Positions 60,095 to 64,000 of a DNA stretch of 64,000 bases are shown here, one piece after another (positions within the stretch are counted from its first letter, which is position 1; each line of letters begins with the position of its first letter). The translations under genes and the position numbers were made by a program. Source of the DNA: Lepidurus packardi (taxonomy: Eukaryota > Arthropoda > Branchiopoda > Notostraca > Triopsidae); assembly GCA_023053545.1 (NCBI GenBank), contig JAKZAN010000187.1:1-64000 (forward strand), written 5' to 3'. Below the pieces are notes generated by a model, which saw only the letters and a list, made by a program, of their open reading frames with translations, searched no databases and was not told where the DNA came from.

Positions 60095-61132
60095 TCAATT
60101 ATTATGATGGTTCAGTTTCAGCATGGCTTTCTCCTTCAACAGCTCATCCACCGTTATTCGGATCATTGTCTTTTCATACTCATCTAGTTCCAACCCACTT
60201 ATTACTTCGTATTCGTAATTCCCTTTACAAATTAGGGGCAGGCAGAAACATAACCCTGTCTCCACTCCGTATACTGGCTCCTAAACTATCACTCCCATCG
60301 AAACCATCTCTTTACTCCCTTCACGCCAATCCCTCATATGGTCGCTTATCGCTTTGGCTGCAGAAATAGAGGAACTTATACCCTTCAGTTTGAGAATCTC
60401 TCCACCCCGTTTCTGGACCGTCGATACATACTCTTTTAGGGCCTCCCCTTGTCCAAGTTTTCCTTCTAAGGTATTATCTCCGTCGCCCTAGATCTTCACA
60501 TACCGCAGATCAGGAAATACTGTGGTTGAGTGATTGCCCCAAATAATCAAATCCTTGACGTTGTTGTTTTCACACTTGAGCCTGAGTGAGACTTGACTAA
60601 CCGCACGATTGTAATCTAGTCTCATCAAACATGTGAAGTTAGTCCTGGGTATGCTTGGTGCATTTATCGCCAGAGTATAACAGTTAGTATTCGCCTACTA
60701 ATCACATGGTATGAAGATACATCAAAGAAGAAGAGTTACAGGGTTGGCAACAACGAGGATTTTACAGGTCTTCTTCGCATAAATATTGAGGGATTTTCCT
60801 TGATCCTCGAAAACCTTTCTGTTGTCTTTGAAAAGATCCTTGCGCTCCATGCCTGGTTTGCGGGAAGCTCCGCCGAGAAGAATAGCTATGTCGAGGTCAT
60901 GAAATGCTTAGTCGGGATCAGAATGGAGTGTGATGGTGTTAATATGGTGGAAACAGCAGTCCTGGAGTTCCAGAATGAGAGTGTTAAGCTCAGGTATTTT
61001 TTCAGGAACTTCAAGGAGGCGGAGATTGATTTTGTTATGATTGCCAAGAAGTTAGCCCAAGGCAAGTGTGTTGTATAGGGAGTGTGCGATACTGCCTGCC
61101 GCGCCAGAGATACATACATTGAGCTAATTCAT
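60095..61132 (-). CDS. MDH1: Cytosolic malate dehydrogenase (MDH1 type)
   Basis: Two exons: 61132-60740 and 60694-60095 (45-nt intron), 330 residues (the family has about 334), TGA at 60095. It interconverts malate and oxaloacetate with NAD. The protein carries VCISGAAGSIAHSL, AILLGGASRKPGMERKDLFK, VANP-ANTNC (the junction gives the conserved NPANTN), TRLDYNRAVSQ and the catalytic His in IIWGNHSTTVFPD. AKAISDHMRDW and VSMGVIV are also present. Glu from TAA falls in D-E-AFHDLD and LALG-E-LLG. No targeting peptide, so cytosolic. The N-terminus starts a little shorter than in relatives. Confidence 0.94.
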
Positions 61133-61479
61133 TAGATGAATCGTTTTGAGGGTTCTTCCTTAGAATGTAGGATAGAGCAGGATAAATATATAGGCAAATT
61201 ATATATGTATTTTGTACAAATATAGGCAGGACTGTAGAGTTTCTCTCTCTAGATGGATACGATTAATATTTGTTTGGGTTTTCCCCACTATACAATACAG
61301 TGCTTCATATATCCTAGTAGAAAGGTTACTGCATTCAAAATATCGAATAGATGTCCATACAGAGTCAACTGCTGTGATTAGAATGTTATAAACATATAGT
61401 CCCTGCCTCCCCCTCAACATACACTGACCTATTCAACTCAAGCAACTAATATCTTTATTGTTTTATATCTGTTTTAGCC
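61133..61479. other. Intergenic between divergent genes
   Basis: 347 bp between the malate dehydrogenase and dehydrogenase/reductase starts. Probably a shared promoter; nothing else seen. Confidence 0.45.
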
Positions 61480-62496
61480 ATGGAGTAATCTCTTCAGAAT
61501 TTCATCTACTTCCTCGCTGCTGTCGGGGCTCTCTACATTCTCCTGTTCCTCTTCAAGGTTCTCTGGACACTCACCAAACTGCTCATCCCTGCTACTAACC
61601 TTAAAGACACCTATGGCCCTTCAGCATGGGCACTCATTACCGGTGCTTCTGATGGCATCGGCCTTGGCTTTGCCGAATAACTCGTACGCAAAGGCGTCAA
61701 CGTATGCCTGGTGGCTCGCAATCCTGATAAATGCAAACGAGTCGAACAGGACCTGAAGACAATCAATCCTAATGTTCAAACACGCATCGTCGTTGCAGAT
61801 TTTGTATAGTGCCAAGAAAAGAACTTCTTCGAGAAGATCTTGCAGCAGGTTAGCGATCTGGATATCGGGATCCTGGTCAACAATGTCGGCATCTCCAATA
61901 TGGGTAATACTCTTGTCTTTACAAATAACTTTGGTGTTCTTACTCATTAAATGCTTACAGGCTATGTTCAGGAGATCCCCGCAGAAAAGTTACTCAACGA
62001 AATCAATGTTAACTGTGTCCCTATGGTCATGCTCACTACCAAGTTGATACCAAAGATGCTTGGCAGGCCCTACCGATCCGCAATCATTAACTTGTCCTCG
62101 GTTGCAGGGCTCAACCCTATCCCCTACATCTCAGTCTACAGCGCCACTAAAGCTTTCAACGACTTCTTCTCCAAGGCAATAGGACTTGAGCATGAAGGTA
62201 CTCAAAATTGAAATCTATTCTAATTATTTGCAGAGAAAATCGATGTACTGTCTGTACAACCTATGATGGTGGAGAGCAACATGTCAAAAGCTAGTAGCCA
62301 AGACCTGACCGTAGCAACTAGAAACCAGTGCGCAGCAGCAAGTCTGGGCCTGTTGGGCCGGGAGTACTAAACCAACGGGTACTGGGTCCACAGACTGCTG
62401 AGCTACACTGTGAGCTGTCTGCCTATGAGTCTGAACCGATATCTGTCGAAGAAGGAGAGCTCCAAAATCTTATAAAAGTAAAGAGCTAACAAATGA
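61480..62496 (+). CDS. ER short-chain dehydrogenase (17beta-HSD12 / 3-ketoacyl-CoA reductase type)
   Basis: Exons 61480-61903, 61961-62197 and 62234-62496 (introns of 57 and 36 nt), 307 residues. An N-terminal TM helix (LAAVGALYILLFLFKVLW) is followed by a Rossmann start (ALITGASDGIGLGFAEEL), the NAG variant NNVGISN, the serine segment INLSSVAGLNPIPYISV and the catalytic YSATK. The C-terminus is basic. The family (KAR/HSD17B12) reduces 3-ketoacyl-CoA in very-long-chain fatty-acid elongation at the ER; steroid activity is an alternative. TAA at FAE-E-LVRKG matches a conserved Glu. A C-terminal dilysine-like ER signal is not plain. Confidence 0.88.
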
Positions 62497-62853
62497 GACC
62501 CAAGAGCTAATAAAGACATACATTTTTCTATTGGTATTTATCAAGAAGCTGTAGATTATAGAATAGAAATCGAATATAAAGCTAGCTAGTCTTTGATGCT
62601 AGTCTATTTATAACCAATTAGGATATGCCAAGGGAGAAGTAATCGATATGCTTCTCGGAATCTAGTTTAAAAGTTAATAATTTTTTAAGGTTTCATTCCT
62701 TTCGGATTTTTAGATTAGGTAACATCCTTTGCTCTTCATTCATATCTGCTGTTTTTTATGTTATATTTATTTTTTATCAATACCCAGCCTTATCTATCAC
62801 ACTATTAATATATCTATATCTGTAATTCCCTCAAAATACATACACCCCCCAAA
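62497..62853. other. Intergenic, no gene seen
   Basis: 357 bp, A+T-rich, upstream of the zinc-finger gene. Nothing recognised. Confidence 0.45.
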
Positions 62854-64000
62854 ATGAATCGTCCTGTCGCTCTAGTCTGTTACATCTGTGGTCGAGAGTA
62901 AAAAATAAACCCTCATCAGCATCCACCCCTCTGTGTTATTCCCATTGCATGTGTAGGTTCGGTACCAAGAGTCTCGCCATCCACATCAAAAGCTGCCAGA
63001 AGAAATGGTAGAACTAGCAGAATCTTAAACCCCCCAAAGAACGTCGTCCCTGTCCCCAGCCCCCTAAAGGAATGAACGATTTGCTCAATAAGGGTGAGCT
63101 TAATCGGAAAGACATGGAGCAGATGAACTCGGGTGCTTTTAACACCTTCGTCGAGGAAGGTATTTATTCCTCTCTTAACTCACATGATATAATCTTTTCA
63201 ATGCTATGCATGACACTTTCCAGCACTCATCGAATGTGAATATTGTGGACGCCGCTTCAATCCGACCTCTTTAAAACCTCATCAGAAGGCCTGTAAAGGT
63301 AGTCCCATGATCAGGAAACATTATGTCTCGAACCAGGCCAAAGCTGAATCAGCCAATAATGCTGAGGAGTAATCTATCAAGGTGCCTTCGAAGGGTTACA
63401 ACTTAGACAACGCAGCCATCGACCCACAGCCTAACATGAACCTCCAAGAGTGTTTCAAGTGTGGAAGAAGGTTCGCAAGCGACAGACTAGCAAAGCATGA
63501 GAAGGTATGCAAAGGGGACGGTATTAAGGTAGCCAAACCCGAGCCAGTATCTGCCAAACCTACTAAAGCTCAGCCATCTAAGCCTGGTAAAGACCCCAAA
63601 TGGAAGGTTCAGCACGAAGAGTTCCAGAATGCCATGAAATACATAAAAAAAATGAAAGCTATCCAGTAGAAAGGCGGAAAACTCACCGATCTTCCTCCCC
63701 CTCCCAAAGGAAATTACGATCATTATGTAGAGTGCCAATATTGCGGCAGAAAATTTGCATCCGATGTCGCCTAAAGGCATATCCCCAAGTGTCAGAATAT
63801 CATTAACAAGCCTGGAGGAATCAAGCCCTCGCAGATCCAGCAGAAGTACATTCAAGGAACTGGAGCCCAAAGCCAACAAAATAGTAACAAAATCTCTCTT
63901 AATACCAATACTATTTATTTTTCTGTAACATAGACCGAGCCGCCTACCAGCCTCAGCAGCCTACCACGACTGTCACCAATGCTAGAAGCAGCAACAGTGG
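62854..64000 (+). CDS. ZC2HC1-type zinc-finger protein, 3' partial
   Basis: Exons 62854-62897, 62957-63159, 63224-63883 and 63934 onward (introns of 59, 64 and 50 nt); it runs off the window. Four C2HC fingers: CYICGREFGTKSLAIHIKSC (completed across the first junction), CEYCGRRFNPTSLKPHQKAC, CFKCGRRFASDRLAKHEKVC and CQYCGRKFASDVAERHIPKC. The spacing C-x2-C-x12-H-x3-C is that of ZC2HC1/FAM164 proteins, several of which are ciliary or microtubule-linked. Between fingers lie Lys/Pro-rich linkers and a helix (EFQNAMKYIKKMKAIQ); the seen end is Gln/Thr-rich. The 3' end is missing, so its length and stop are unknown. Confidence 0.85.

Overview
This window is the left end of a linear macronuclear chromosome from a ciliate. 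It starts with about 33 tandem CCCCAA telomere repeats (1-202) and then carries closely packed, short-intron eukaryotic genes. The genetic code narrows the source further: TGA is the only working stop, while TAA and TAG occur inside genes at positions where the protein families have glutamate. Examples are the phosphoglucomutase HIR-E-KDG loop, the malic enzyme GAIY-E-GR and PIP-E-ILP motifs, and the SNF2 motif W-GE-E-I-E-KF. TAA/TAG = Glu with TGA = stop is the code described for peritrich ciliates (Vorticella relatives, NCBI table 30), so I infer an unidentified peritrich. All calls below use that code. Introns are GT-AG, mostly 33-64 nt, with a few of 115-363 nt.

Layout. 0.4-9 kb: a CSC1/TMEM63-like channel (minus), a kelch protein, a CCDC191-like coiled-coil protein and an unrecognised disordered protein. 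9.5-15.3 kb: an eight-repeat MORN protein, a coiled-coil protein, a small Arg-rich ORF and an NAD(P)-malic enzyme. 15.6-21.8 kb: a 1229-residue secreted Cys-rich protein and a secreted thioredoxin-fold protein without CXXC. 22-28 kb: an unknown protein, phosphoglucomutase, a SNF2/RING helicase and a small secreted peptide. 28.6-34.7 kb: a cytosolic carboxypeptidase, a small PB1-like protein, an unknown gene and a cyclin. 35.6-46 kb: a doubtful gene with an in-frame TGA, a voltage-sensor/class III cyclase fusion, an ELM2-like protein and a 1457-residue multi-pass PAS-type protein. 46-53 kb: an RCC1-repeat protein, RACK1, DNAAF1, ribosomal protein uS15 (S13), a PG-rich/SHIPPO protein and tRNA-Thr(CGT). 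53.7-64 kb: a small conserved-looking protein, two protein kinases (one NEK), cytosolic malate dehydrogenase, an ER short-chain dehydrogenase and a ZC2HC1-type zinc-finger protein that runs off the right edge.

How the genes relate. There are no operons; genes sit on both strands about 150-900 bp apart. Several products belong to cilia or cortex biology: DNAAF1 (dynein-arm preassembly), a CCP deglutamylase (tubulin polyglutamate trimming), the PG-rich repeat protein, the CCDC191-like protein, the MORN protein and the NEK kinase. Others form a carbon-metabolism set (phosphoglucomutase, malic enzyme, malate dehydrogenase) or a signalling set (cyclase, osmosensitive channel, PAS protein, kinases). 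I read this as ordinary ciliate gene content, not a mobile or defence island. No transposon, CRISPR array or rRNA was seen. Exon joins were chosen by reading frame and family similarity by eye, without alignments.
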